Shown: positions 55,552 to 64,000 of the stretch, one piece after another | How positions within the stretch are numbered: position 1 is the first letter of the stretch | Layout of the letters: the number at the start of each line of letters is the position of its first letter | NCBI RefSeq assembly: GCF_000934685.1 | Contig: NZ_JYNQ01000001.1 | Span: 2,654,501-2,718,500, forward strand | Length of the DNA stretch: 64,000 bases | Reading direction: 5' to 3' | Source: Lacinutrix sp. Hel_I_90 | GTDB lineage: Bacteria > Bacteroidota > Bacteroidia > Flavobacteriales > Flavobacteriaceae | Made by a program: the position numbers and the translations under genes | Notes under the pieces: model-generated | Seen by the model: only the letters and a program-made list of their open reading frames with translations | Told to the model about the DNA's origin: nothing | Databases searched by the model: none

Positions 55552-56482
55552 AACTTATGCTGGAATTCCAGACGAATTCTCGAAATTAGAAACATCAAAA
55601 ATTGTATTAATTCCTGTGCCTTACGATGGTACAAGTACCTTTCAAAAAGGGGCAGATAAAGGGCCTGAGGCTTTTTTACATGCCTCAGAAAACATGGAGT
55701 TATACGATATTGAAACAGAAACGGAAGTCTACAAACAAGGCATCTTTTTAGCTGATGCTGTTACCGAAGCAAGTTCGCCAGAAGCCATGGTGGATGCCGT
55801 ACACCAAGCGACAAAACGTTATATTAAAAAGAACAAGTTTGTAACTATTTTTGGTGGTGAACACTCCATTTCTATTGGAACTATTCGTGCCTTTAGAGAT
55901 TATTACACCAGCTTAACCGTACTGCAATTAGATGCGCATGCCGATTTAAGAAAAGAGTATCAGGGGTCAAAATGCAATCATGCCTGTGCTGTTTATGAAG
56001 CGAGCCAGACAACGAATTTAATTCAAGTGGGTATTCGTTCTATGGATGTGATAGAAACCACAGTCATGGATAAAGAGAAAACGTATTTTGCACATGAGAT
56101 GGCACTAGATGATACTTGGATGGATTCTGCTATTGACCAGATGACAAATAATGTATTTATTACCATAGACTTAGATGCTTTCGATCATTCAATTATGCCA
56201 AGTACCGGTACTCCAGAACCAGGGGGCTTGCTTTGGTATGAAACATTAGAGTTTCTAAAACAAGTGTTTGAAGAGAAAAATGTGGTAGGTTTTGATATCG
56301 TAGAATTATGTCCTAATCCAAAGGAAAAGTCTTCAGATTTTCTTGCCGCTAAGTTGTATTATAAAATGCTAAGTTATAAATTTAAAAATGCGGCTGCGGC
56401 CGATGATTTTGACAACATGTATGAGTCATCAAAATCTAAAAACAATAATTCTAAATTTAAAGAAGAAGAAGATGAGTACTAA
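55541..56482 (+). CDS. speB: Agmatinase (ureohydrolase)
   Basis: 313 residues. The binuclear manganese motifs are complete: GGEHSISIG, DAHADLRKEY and TIDLDAFDHSIMP. GTPEPGG follows, as in agmatinases. It converts agmatine to putrescine and urea. The start overlaps the arginine decarboxylase by 11 bp and its end overlaps the next gene by 11 bp, so all three are coupled. The C-terminal tail is rich in Lys, Asn and Glu. Confidence 0.93.
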   Translation: MQTKTYAGIPDEFSKLETSKIVLIPVPYDGTSTFQKGADKGPEAFLHASENMELYDIETETEVYKQGIFLADAVTEASSPEAMVDAVHQATKRYIKKNKFVTIFGGEHSISIGTIRAFRDYYTSLTVLQLDAHADLRKEYQGSKCNHACAVYEASQTTNLIQVGIRSMDVIETTVMDKEKTYFAHEMALDDTWMDSAIDQMTNNVFITIDLDAFDHSIMPSTGTPEPGGLLWYETLEFLKQVFEEKNVVGFDIVELCPNPKEKSSDFLAAKLYYKMLSYKFKNAAAADDFDNMYESSKSKNNNSKFKEEEDEY

Positions 56483-57446
56483 AGGACCAATTTCTCAATT
56501 TATAGAAAAACATTACTTGCATTTTAATGCAGCCGCTTTAGTAGATGCAGCAAAAGGGTATGAAGCACAATTAGCTTCTGGAGCTAAAATGTTAGTGTCT
56601 TTAGCAGGGGCAATGAGTACGGCAGAATTAGGCAAGAGTTTTGCTGAAATGATTCGCCAGGATAAAGTGCAAATCATTTCATGTACTGGTGCCAATTTAG
56701 AAGAGGATATTATGAATTTGGTAGCACATTCACATTATAAACGGGTGCCAAATTATCGCGATTTAACGCCTAAAGATGAGTGGGAGTTACTTGAAAAAGG
56801 GTTAAACCGTGTAACAGATACCTGCATTCCTGAAGAAGAGGCGTTTAGACGCTTACAAGAGCATATTGTTAAATTATGGAAAGATGCTGAAGCAAATGGC
56901 GAACGCTATTTACCACATGAGTACATGTACAAAATGTTATTGTCTGGTGTTTTAGAACAGTACTATGAAATCGATTTAAAAGATTCATGGATGTATGCTG
57001 CTGCTGAAAAGAATTTACCAATTGTTTGCCCAGGTTGGGAAGACAGCACGATGGGAAATATTTTTGCCAGCTATGTTCTTAAAGGCGAACTAAAAGCAAC
57101 GACCATGAAATCTGGGATTGAATACATGACCTTTTTAGCAGACTGGTATACCAATAACGCCTCTAAAGGTATTGGTTTCTTCCAAATTGGTGGTGGTATT
57201 GCTGGTGATTTTCCAATTTGCGTAGTGCCTATGTTATATCAGGATATGGAGCGAACAGACACGCCTTTTTGGAGCTATTTCTGCCAGATAAGTGATTCTA
57301 CAACCAGTTATGGTTCTTATTCGGGGGCAGTGCCTAATGAAAAAATCACTTGGGGAAAACTAGATATTGATACACCTAAATTTATTATTGAAAGTGATGC
57401 TACTATTGTGGCACCATTAATTTTCGCCTATTTATTAGGCTTATAA
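56472..57446 (+). CDS. Deoxyhypusine-synthase-family protein, probably a polyamine synthase
   Basis: 324 residues from the ATG at 56472 (MSTKGPISQFIEKHYLHFNA); a longer frame overlaps speB and is not needed. Typical family parts are LAGAMSTAELG, SCTGANLEEDI, IVCPGWEDSTMGN, GGGIAGDFP and the late SYSGAVPNEKITWGKLD with the catalytic Lys of WGK retained. Bacteria have no eIF5A, so it does not make hypusine. Characterised bacterial relatives make homospermidine or related polyamines using spermidine/putrescine chemistry. Its place after speA-speB supports that role. Confidence 0.88.
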   Translation: MSTKGPISQFIEKHYLHFNAAALVDAAKGYEAQLASGAKMLVSLAGAMSTAELGKSFAEMIRQDKVQIISCTGANLEEDIMNLVAHSHYKRVPNYRDLTPKDEWELLEKGLNRVTDTCIPEEEAFRRLQEHIVKLWKDAEANGERYLPHEYMYKMLLSGVLEQYYEIDLKDSWMYAAAEKNLPIVCPGWEDSTMGNIFASYVLKGELKATTMKSGIEYMTFLADWYTNNASKGIGFFQIGGGIAGDFPICVVPMLYQDMERTDTPFWSYFCQISDSTTSYGSYSGAVPNEKITWGKLDIDTPKFIIESDATIVAPLIFAYLLGL

Positions 57447-57455
57447 AACGAAGTT

Positions 57456-57782
57456 ATGGAAAGGAAAAAGGACAATTTAAAACGAGTGATAGTTGACTTC
57501 AAAAAGTTAACACCAGAAATTTTAGCCATGTTGGTAGAAAAATTTCCTGATGGTTATGATGACCGTCATATTATTTCTTTTAAAAATGCTAAAAACGAAC
57601 TTATTGAAGCTGTAGAAATTATTACAGAGGATACAAAGTATCTTGTTAAAGTGAGTACGAAATTAGAAATGACGATGGAAAATTATGATGAAGATGATTA
57701 TGAAGCATTTGAAGATGATGATCCAGAAGCAATTCAAGATCCAATGCTAGAAGAAAGTGAAAGTGAAGAAGACGATTTCTAA
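57456..57782 (+). CDS. Small conserved protein with very acidic tail
   Basis: 108 residues. A compact mixed alpha/beta part (about 1-73, RVIVDFKKLTPEILAMLVEK and YDDRHIISFKN) is followed by an acidic tail (about 74-108) of mostly Asp and Glu. Similar flavobacterial proteins are sometimes labelled DNA primase, without a primase domain being visible. It starts 9 bp after the previous gene and its TAA overlaps the ATG of the next gene. Confidence 0.7.
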   Translation: MERKKDNLKRVIVDFKKLTPEILAMLVEKFPDGYDDRHIISFKNAKNELIEAVEIITEDTKYLVKVSTKLEMTMENYDEDDYEAFEDDDPEAIQDPMLEESESEEDDF

Positions 57783-58558
57783 TGTATAACGTTGTAGCTT
57801 ATCAAGTTGCAGGCACTATTAACCTAAAAGAAAGTAAAAAGCAATTGCCTTGGCAATTGCTTTTTCAGGATAGTGACGAATTGTATTACCAGATTTCAGA
57901 GCATGCCTTTCTGTACTTGTTTCAATATGGAATGGTGAGTTTCTTTAATTTAAAAACGGAAGAAATAAATACCCTGTTAGCGCAAATAAAACCGTTTTGC
58001 AGTGACTATTTTACTGAAAATTTTTCAGAAAACGTAGATATTAAAATTGAACCCAATAAATTAAATGTTCAATTTAATCTTATTGTTTTACCAGAATTAG
58101 ACCAAGAGATGATTCGATTGGTCATGCTGAACGCCTCACAGTCTGTGGCATTAGATCGGTATTCAGAAATTACAGAAAACCTAATCATCGAAACGAACAG
58201 ACACACCTTATTTCTTGAAAAATATGGTCGAATTAATATTTCAGGGAACAAGTTAAAGCGTTTTATTGGTAAAATTTTAAATATTAAAAACAAGATTTCA
58301 GAGAATCTTTATATCTTCGACTCACCAGATATTACCTGGGAGAATGAAATTTTAAATAAACTAAACATTGAACTTAAAAATGTATTTGATTTAAAAGACC
58401 GTTACCGCATTATTCATGATCGAATAGACATCATAAAGGAAAATTTAGAGCTCTTTAAGGATATTATGGATCATAAGGAAAGCAGTAGATTAGAGTGGAT
58501 TATTATAATTTTAATTATTATTGAGGTTTTCGACATGTTAATGCTTAAATTGTTTTAG
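57782..58558 (+). CDS. RMD1/YagE (DUF155) family protein
   Basis: 258 residues. The DUF155 pattern is recognisable: an N-terminal beta region with LFQYGMVSFFN, the helical ALDRYSEITENLIIETNR, LKRFIGKILNIKNKI and SPDITWEN, then LKDRYRIIHDRIDIIKENLE and one C-terminal membrane helix (about 238-258). In yeast RMD1 relatives are mitochondrial; the bacterial function is unknown. TAATG overlap with the gene before indicates coupled translation. Confidence 0.85.
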   Translation: MYNVVAYQVAGTINLKESKKQLPWQLLFQDSDELYYQISEHAFLYLFQYGMVSFFNLKTEEINTLLAQIKPFCSDYFTENFSENVDIKIEPNKLNVQFNLIVLPELDQEMIRLVMLNASQSVALDRYSEITENLIIETNRHTLFLEKYGRINISGNKLKRFIGKILNIKNKISENLYIFDSPDITWENEILNKLNIELKNVFDLKDRYRIIHDRIDIIKENLELFKDIMDHKESSRLEWIIIILIIIEVFDMLMLKLF

Positions 58559-58696
58559 TCTAAAGACCATGTTAAAGCGTATATAGTTTTATAAGAGATA
58601 ACCAGTAACTTTAGGAATAAAGGGACTAAAAGCCTTCGGACTTATGGTTAAAAACGTTTCCGGAAAATAAGTAGCACTAATTAAATAAATAACATT

Positions 58697-59071
58697 ATGA
58701 AAGCAATATTAAAAATAGGAGTGTTTGTCTTTGTTTTATCTTTTTTTGGCTTATCCAGTTTTACTACACCAAAGGATGGCGTAATGAATACTAAAAATCA
58801 AGAAGAAAAGACAATCACTGGCGTCTATGACGGTCATGAAGATTATGGGTACAATTTTATTTATAAACTTAGCGATGGTAAAGAACGGACGATGACTTTT
58901 CAAATAGCAGAAGCAGACGTACTTAAGGCTCACGATTTGGAATCTGAGGATTTAATTGGTGGGCATTTTAACGTAACCTATACCATAACTACAGAAACCA
59001 TTATGGATGAGAATGATTTTGAAGAAGAAGTAGAAACTAAAACCATCACAAAATTAGTGGCGGTTTTTTAA
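58697..59071 (+). CDS. Small exported protein of unknown function
   Basis: 124 residues. A signal peptide (1-24, MKAILKIGVFVFVLSFFGLSS) then a beta-rich domain with TITGVYDGHEDYGYNF and SDGKERTMTFQIAEADVL, ending in KTITKLVAVF. No motif recognised. It has its own strong terminator downstream. The 138-bp upstream gap contains TAACTTTAG, a weak -7-like box. Confidence 0.65.
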   Translation: MKAILKIGVFVFVLSFFGLSSFTTPKDGVMNTKNQEEKTITGVYDGHEDYGYNFIYKLSDGKERTMTFQIAEADVLKAHDLESEDLIGGHFNVTYTITTETIMDENDFEEEVETKTITKLVAVF

Positions 59072-59083
59072 TTAATTTTATCA

Positions 59084-59143
59084 AAAGCTTTTAAAAGGTC
59101 ATTTTTACCACGGTAAATTTGACCTTTTTTATGAGCTTTTTTT
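59084..59143 (+). terminator. Large terminator after the small exported protein gene
   Basis: 17-nt arms at 59093-59109 and 59112-59128 pair with two internal mismatches around AC, then T6. An outer AAAAGCT/AGCTTTTTTT pair extends the structure to 59143. No gene follows until 59390. Confidence 0.88.
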
Positions 59144-59389
59144 AATACCCAGAATCACAGATAACGATATATGTAATCAGGGTGACATGTCTGAGAGCAT
59201 AGTGTCTTAAAGATGGTAAAATAATTATGCTAAGTATGTTATAGACTATCTCATACGCTGTTTTTTTATCCAATAACAAGGGCAGGTAATAAAGTTTGCT
59301 ATGTTAAATACGTCATAATTGTATACTTGTTAAGAGAATAGTTCATAGCACTGTTGTAAATTTAGTATATCACATTAAAGTTATTAATT

Positions 59390-59866
59390 ATGGGTAATAT
59401 AATCACTTACGAAGTCGGAGCAGAAGCATTACAAAATGCGCTTAGAGCTATTTATGATTCGGGCGCTGCCTATGAGCAGTTATTAGAAAAATCAACAGAT
59501 GAGGTTACAAAACACTACCTGATTAAAAAAATTAATATAATCAACGAGTTTTCATTAACCGTTGTTAGCCTCCTAAAAGAAATGAAGATTCAACCCTTGG
59601 AACAAGGCACGGTTTCTGGAGGTATTTCCAGATTATGGTTCGATTTAAAAGCAATGGTTGTGGTGCATAATCCAATAAGTATTATTGAACAAGCAAAACA
59701 TATTGAAAAGGAGTTTTGCGACACCTATCTCGCGCAAGTGAGCTCTGGAATTCATTCGGAAAAAGTATATGAAGTATTGTTAAATCAACTTTCTGAGATG
59801 CAAGGTTTCAAATATCCAGAGGTATTAATAAACCCTCTAGATATTAAACAAACGGTTCGTTTTTAA
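59390..59866 (+). CDS. Four-helix-bundle (DUF2383/PA2169-like) protein
   Basis: 158 residues, almost entirely helical, no signal. The segments ALQNALRAIYDSGAAYEQLLE, GISRLWFDLKAMV and HNPISIIEQAKHIEKEF fit the ferritin-like PA2169/DUF2383 group. The function is unknown; a stress role has been suggested for relatives. It is monocistronic. Confidence 0.75.
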   Translation: MGNIITYEVGAEALQNALRAIYDSGAAYEQLLEKSTDEVTKHYLIKKINIINEFSLTVVSLLKEMKIQPLEQGTVSGGISRLWFDLKAMVVVHNPISIIEQAKHIEKEFCDTYLAQVSSGIHSEKVYEVLLNQLSEMQGFKYPEVLINPLDIKQTVRF

Positions 59867-60059
59867 ATGCTGTAGTTTCAATTTTTTTAAAACTTCTTTT
59901 AAAAAAAATAGGCACTCTAAAAATGAACTAAGGGCTATCATTAAACCATAAACTTAAAACTCGAATATACGAATGGTCTGTATAAGACTCAGTACGGGTA
60001 ATAAAGACCGTCTTAAAGAAACAGGCACAATAGTATTGAGTGTTAGACTTTGATACAAA

Positions 60060-61502
60060 TTACAAATCTGAGCTTTCCAATCTTTTTTGTTTTATAAAAA
60101 GCTCCCAAATTAAAAACCCATAAACGACTACATACTCCAAAGCAATAATCCAGAGATTCTCGGTATTATCTGTATTTGCATAAGCGAGGTAGCTTATTAT
60201 AATTATGAAACTCCAAACCAATGGAAATTTATAGTTGGTAAAGACACTTAAAAATAATAAAGTAGCCAAATACCATGGGTGTACGGTCGTGCTTGCAAAC
60301 AGGTAAAAGGTGAATGCGAAAAGCATAGCAACAAGAAGCTGTTTTGTTGTTCTGTTTTTCTTGAAAAAAGACAAGTATAACACGAATAGCAGAACGAGAA
60401 CAGGGAGTAGGCTTCCAATAACACCAATCTCATTCCAGCCTCTAAACAAATAACCAATCTCACGAAAGATATAGTACATGCTGGCATTAAATTCAAAATC
60501 ACTAAACCATAGGCCAACGGTTTTAAAATAGAGTTCTATAAATTGTATGGATAAAAAGGGTGCGAATAGGAGTAGTGTTGTAAGCCCAACGATTACATAG
60601 AAAACTAACAGTGTTCTTATCCTTTTCCAAAAGGCAATGTGAGTCCCTTTATGTGACCTAGCAATCTCAGCCTGTTTAACAGATTGTTGTGCAGTACGCG
60701 CAAAGACAGTACGCTTTAAAAACCACCCAAAAAACAGTGGTAAAAATAGTAGCGGAATTAACTTTGTAGCAATGGAGAGTGCAAAAATCACTGCGGCAAA
60801 CTTCCATTGTCCAGCATGCAATAAATACAAACTCCAGACTAGGAAGAATACCATAACCCCTTCAAAATGGAGGTTTCCTGTAAGCTCTATAATTATAAAC
60901 GGATTTAAGATGTAAAAAAAGAGGTTGTGAACTGGCAGCTTCAGCTTTTTCAGTAGTTTTTTACCAAAGTATAGGGTACCAAAATCTGCGGCAATAATTA
61001 GCAGCCGTAAGACGAATACTGAGCCAAGAATACTTTTGCCTGCAAAAAAGCCCGCAATTACAAAGCATAATTGATTTACTGGCGGATAGTTAGTAAAGTG
61101 ACTGGCATTAAGTTCTCCCATGCCAAGGTACAATTCCTGTGTTTGGGCCACGGGGAACGCTCCCTTTAAAATAAACGATTCTGGGGTATACAAATAAGGG
61201 TTGAAGCCTTCCAAAAGCATACGCCCATCCCAAATAAAGCGGTAAAAATCTTGTGAGAGATTGGGAATAGAAAAAATAAAAACCGCTCTGAATATAAAGG
61301 CAATGGCTGTTAAAAAACGCGTATTGTACTTTTCTAATTGTATGAGTTTATAAAATATAAAAAATAAAGCAACATAAAGCGACATGAGCTTTATGTAGTC
61401 TGTTCGCATTAAATCGTATGCAAAAGTAACGTAAAGCAGCACACTAATAACAGTGAGTAGAAGCGGTAGCTTGTTTGTTCTTAGTAAGGAAAAATGGCGC
61501 AC
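60060..61502 (-). CDS. GT-C-fold membrane glycosyltransferase (mannosyltransferase-like)
   Basis: 480 residues with about twelve hydrophobic helices. After the first helices there is LSQDFYRFIWDGRMLLEGFNPYLYTPE (residues about 99-125; the acidic QDFYRFIWD is the likely catalytic loop of GT-C enzymes), then FTNYPPVNQL. The enzyme would use a lipid-linked sugar on the outer face of the inner membrane. It is separated from the two GT2 genes by 259 bp that hold a dispersed repeat. Confidence 0.75.
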   Translation of the reverse strand: MRHFSLLRTNKLPLLLTVISVLLYVTFAYDLMRTDYIKLMSLYVALFFIFYKLIQLEKYNTRFLTAIAFIFRAVFIFSIPNLSQDFYRFIWDGRMLLEGFNPYLYTPESFILKGAFPVAQTQELYLGMGELNASHFTNYPPVNQLCFVIAGFFAGKSILGSVFVLRLLIIAADFGTLYFGKKLLKKLKLPVHNLFFYILNPFIIIELTGNLHFEGVMVFFLVWSLYLLHAGQWKFAAVIFALSIATKLIPLLFLPLFFGWFLKRTVFARTAQQSVKQAEIARSHKGTHIAFWKRIRTLLVFYVIVGLTTLLLFAPFLSIQFIELYFKTVGLWFSDFEFNASMYYIFREIGYLFRGWNEIGVIGSLLPVLVLLFVLYLSFFKKNRTTKQLLVAMLFAFTFYLFASTTVHPWYLATLLFLSVFTNYKFPLVWSFIIIISYLAYANTDNTENLWIIALEYVVVYGFLIWELFIKQKRLESSDL

Positions 61503-61595
61503 GGTTTATTTTGTTTAAGATCGCACGGGTTTTCAAAACGGGTGAGGTCCTTTATCGTATCGTGTAAAAATAAGGATAATTTAAAGATTAAAACA

Positions 61596-61736
61596 TTGGC
61601 TGGACCGCGTTAGCGATTGAGCGGTCTGTTTGAGCTCCTCGCAGAGAGCGAGTAGTGAAAGCGCGACTTTTTGTTTGCTTGCAAGGTTTTGGCAAACCTA
61701 GTAGGCAAACAAAAAGAAACGCCCCACTTATAGCGG
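61596..61736. repeat. Dispersed flavobacterial intergenic repeat
   Basis: GGACCGCGTTAGCGATTGAG at 61602, GAAAGCGCGAC, and TTTTTGTTTGC (61668-61678) with its perfect complement GCAAACAAAAA (61705-61715), then ACGCCCCAC. The GTTAGCGATTGAGCGG ... GAAAGCGCGAC pattern is one I know from many Flavobacteriaceae intergenic regions. It is non-coding. Confidence 0.65.
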
Positions 61737-61760
61737 TTTAAGTTTTAAAAAAATTAAAAT

Positions 61761-63251
61761 TTATACTTTCGAAGTTAAGGATTTGAAGAATACATAACCA
61801 AAACCTAAAAACAACATGAGGTGAAATGGAAACAGTCCGAAATCGCCACCTTGATCACCAACCACAAAAGCACTGTACATTCCAAAAGCGAAATAAAGCA
61901 TTAATAAACCTTCAAAAATCACGTTGATTGAGATGTTATTCTTTAAATACTTATTGCCTTTCCAGCTGTCTTTTAAGGTGCTGATATTGAATTTTGGTGT
62001 GCGTACAAATTCACTACGTTTTCCTACGTGACCTTCTAATACCGCTATAGAATTGTGTAATGAAAAGCCCATGGCTATTGAGAAAAAAGTAAAAAAGAGT
62101 ACGATGTACTGCGCGAAATTTTTGAGGCCGCTACCATAGGTGCGTTTGTACATAAACCAATAACAGATAAAGAAGATAATGGTGCTAATGACAAAGAAAC
62201 TCATGATATAGAAATAGGGTTTCAAATGCGCATATTCGTTTTTAATATATAACATTGGGATGCTTAACACACCAACGATTAACACATTCAAAAACATCGT
62301 GCTGTTTAATAAATGCATGATACCATGTAGTTTTGTCTTTTTGGAGATGTTCTTGCTTTTAAGAACTTTCCACATCATTTTTCTAAAGTTTTCTGCACCT
62401 CCTTTATTCCAGCGAAATTGCTGAGAACGTGCTGCACTAATAACGACAGGTAATTCGGCAGGCGTTTCTACATCTTCAAGATACTTGAATTTCCAGTTTT
62501 TTAATTGTGCACGGTAGCTAAGATCCAAATCTTCAGTTAATGTGTCGCCTTCCCAATTGCCAGCGTCTAAGATGCATTGCTTACGCCAAATGCCTGCTGT
62601 ACCGTTAAAATTGATAAAATGACCTTTACTATTTCTTCCCACTTGCTCTAAAGTAAAATGCGCATCGAGTGCGAAGGCCTGAATTTTTGTTAATGTTGAA
62701 TAATCACGATTGATATGTCCCCAACGGGTTTGTACCACGCCAACATTACGATTTACAAAATGCGGAATCGTGCGCTTTAACCAATCTTCTTTGGGTAGGA
62801 AATCGGCATCAAAAATGGCGATAAACTCACCTTTGGCAATTTTTAAACCTTCTTTTAATGCTCCGGCTTTAAAACCTTCACGATTTGATCTGCAAATGTG
62901 TACAATGTCTAAACCTTGCGTCTTTAAACCTTCTATTTGATCGAAAGTCGTTTTCACTGTTTCGTCTGTAGAATCATCTAAAACCTGTATTTCTAGCTTG
63001 TTTTTTGGATAATCAATGCGTGCAATATTTTCTAAAAGCCGCTCCATAACATACAACTCATTAAATACGGGAAGTTGAATGGTAACGTAAGGCACTTCAT
63101 CAGGATTATTAAAATCCATAAAGGGTGTTTTTTTATTTTTCTTTTGCGCACCGAGATAATTAAATAGTAAGTTAAGCTGCGCCAACGAATACATAAATAT
63201 GAGTATTAATGCTATCGTGTAAATTACTATAATGCTAATTTCTATAATCAC
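61761..63251 (-). CDS. Family 2 glycosyltransferase (cellulose-synthase-like, processive type)
   Basis: 496 residues. Membrane helices at both ends (about 3-25 and four near 305-495). The catalytic domain is at about 50-290 with DDST (VLDDSTDET), FDADF, TEDLDLSYRA and QQFRWNKGG (the QxxRW motif of processive enzymes). It is likely to synthesise a beta-linked glycan or glycolipid at the inner membrane. The start overlaps the preceding GT2 gene by 4 bp. Confidence 0.9.
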   Translation of the reverse strand: MIIEISIIVIYTIALILIFMYSLAQLNLLFNYLGAQKKNKKTPFMDFNNPDEVPYVTIQLPVFNELYVMERLLENIARIDYPKNKLEIQVLDDSTDETVKTTFDQIEGLKTQGLDIVHICRSNREGFKAGALKEGLKIAKGEFIAIFDADFLPKEDWLKRTIPHFVNRNVGVVQTRWGHINRDYSTLTKIQAFALDAHFTLEQVGRNSKGHFINFNGTAGIWRKQCILDAGNWEGDTLTEDLDLSYRAQLKNWKFKYLEDVETPAELPVVISAARSQQFRWNKGGAENFRKMMWKVLKSKNISKKTKLHGIMHLLNSTMFLNVLIVGVLSIPMLYIKNEYAHLKPYFYIMSFFVISTIIFFICYWFMYKRTYGSGLKNFAQYIVLFFTFFSIAMGFSLHNSIAVLEGHVGKRSEFVRTPKFNISTLKDSWKGNKYLKNNISINVIFEGLLMLYFAFGMYSAFVVGDQGGDFGLFPFHLMLFLGFGYVFFKSLTSKV

Positions 63252-63940
63252 TTTTTAAAACTGTATTTAAAGATCCAACCTAATATCTTAAAGCCTGCAA
63301 ATATAGTTCCTTTTATTGTGCCAGACACCTTACTTACGCCAATTCTTTGTTTATATTTTACGGGTACTTCTATATATGATAGTTTCTGTTTCAAAGCTTT
63401 AAGCTGCATTTCTACAGTCCAGCCGTAGGTTTTGTCTTCCATATTTAAGCCTAATAGCTTATCGTATTTAATAGCTCTAAAAGGGCCTAAGTCTGTGAAT
63501 TCAGCACTAAAGAGCAATTTCATTAGAAACGTAGCCAGCCAATTACCAAAGACTTGTTGTGGGGTCATCGAACCACTTTCGCGCAGTCTTTTTACTCTGG
63601 CGCCAATTACAAAATCGATGTTTTTATTTATAATCGGCGCTATTAATTTTGTTAATTCTTCAGGGTAATCGCTATAATCGCCATCTAAAAAAACAATAAT
63701 ATCAGGTTTTTGAGAGTGTTTAGAGAGGTAATCCATACCTTTTAAACAGGCATAGCCGTAGCCTTTGCGATTTTCTGTAAGTACCGTTGCTCCAGCATTT
63801 TTAGCATGTTCTACCGTGTTGTCTGTAGAATTGTTATTGACTACAATAATTTCATCAACGATTTCTGGAATGTCATGAATAACAAGCGCAATAGAATCTT
63901 GCTCATTGTAGGCAGGGATGATGACTTTTATTTTGGTCAT
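63248..63940 (-). CDS. Family 2 glycosyltransferase (dolichol-phosphate-mannose-synthase-like)
   Basis: 230 residues. IPAYNEQDSIALVI, VNNNSTDNT, FLDGDYSDYPEE (DxD) and FTDLGPFRAIKYDKL are typical of the DPM1/GtrB-type group. It transfers a sugar from a nucleotide to polyprenyl phosphate. It overlaps the downstream GT2 gene by 4 bp and its ATG overlaps the TGA of the gene before (ATGA). Together with the GT-C enzyme, this gives a possible polyprenyl-linked glycan pathway. Confidence 0.9.
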   Translation of the reverse strand: MTKIKVIIPAYNEQDSIALVIHDIPEIVDEIIVVNNNSTDNTVEHAKNAGATVLTENRKGYGYACLKGMDYLSKHSQKPDIIVFLDGDYSDYPEELTKLIAPIINKNIDFVIGARVKRLRESGSMTPQQVFGNWLATFLMKLLFSAEFTDLGPFRAIKYDKLLGLNMEDKTYGWTVEMQLKALKQKLSYIEVPVKYKQRIGVSKVSGTIKGTIFAGFKILGWIFKYSFKK

Positions 63941-64000
63941 TTAGGGGCGCTCAATTTATTTTCTTTTTTGAATGGCGCTAAAGCTGTCCATCTTTTATTT
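63937..64000 (-). CDS. C-terminal end of a gene that continues beyond the window
   Basis: The last 20 codons of a frame (ending KRWTALAPFKKENKLSAPK) stop at TGA 63937-63939, which overlaps the ATG of the GT2 gene as ATGA. Such overlap is typical of co-translated genes, so the operon probably continues to the right. The product cannot be named from this fragment. Confidence 0.5.
   Translation of the reverse strand, partial: NKRWTALAPFKKENKLSAPK

Overview
The window reads as the chromosome of a marine-type Flavobacteriaceae (Bacteroidota). The supporting signs are AT-rich DNA, promoters of the Bacteroidota form (TTTG, about 17-19 bp, TAnnTTTG) at 5858-5888 and 8523-8551, a SusC/SusD pair, a type IX secretion C-terminal sorting domain on a secreted amylase, M56/BlaI regulator genes with proline-rich tails, and dispersed REP-like intergenic repeats.

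Layout. 1-3.2 kb: the end of a hydroxyproline/proline epimerase gene, an FAD amino-acid dehydrogenase and a DUF4407 membrane protein. 3.3-5.9 kb: a BlaI/M56 (BlaR1-like) sensor-repressor pair with two operators laid over its own promoter and a possibly truncated tail. 6-8.5 kb: an EamA exporter and an M20 dipeptidase. 8.5-9.6 kb: tRNA-Leu(UAG) followed by four 119-bp tandem repeats that copy the tRNA 3' end, then a foldback element. 9.6-31.3 kb: a complete alpha-glucan (starch/maltose) utilisation locus. SusC, SusD, a SusE-like protein and a secreted GH13 amylase run leftward. A LacI-type regulator, MFS transporter, beta-phosphoglucomutase, GH65 maltose phosphorylase, esterase-like lipoprotein, GH31 and two lipoprotein GH13 enzymes run rightward. 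Oligosaccharides are captured and cut outside, imported through SusCD, trimmed in the periplasm, carried across the inner membrane and phosphorolysed in the cytoplasm.

31.3-38.8 kb: a serine hydrolase, a histidine kinase/response regulator pair, an FKBP isomerase, an AI-2E-family membrane protein and an unknown membrane protein. 38.8-43.9 kb: a glyoxylate block (malate synthase, isocitrate lyase, RraA-like protein, class V aminotransferase). 44-53.4 kb: an accessory region with a LysE exporter, a CDF metal transporter, three broken small genes, a 664-residue orphan protein, ~130-bp repeats placed after the broken or accessory genes, and a Sau3AI-type GATC restriction-modification system with an XRE controller.

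53.9-58.6 kb: a polyamine operon (arginine decarboxylase, agmatinase, deoxyhypusine-synthase-family enzyme, two coupled small genes) preceded by a 59-codon open frame whose stop codon lies in a hairpin. I consider this leader the most promising undescribed element of the window. 58.7-64 kb: small conserved proteins, then a leftward glycosyltransferase group (two GT2 enzymes and a GT-C membrane enzyme) cut by the window end.

All calls are by reading the sequence; no database search was run. Family names rest on recognisable motifs and lengths. Pseudogene calls rest on frames that can be rejoined by one change, and they could also be sequencing errors.
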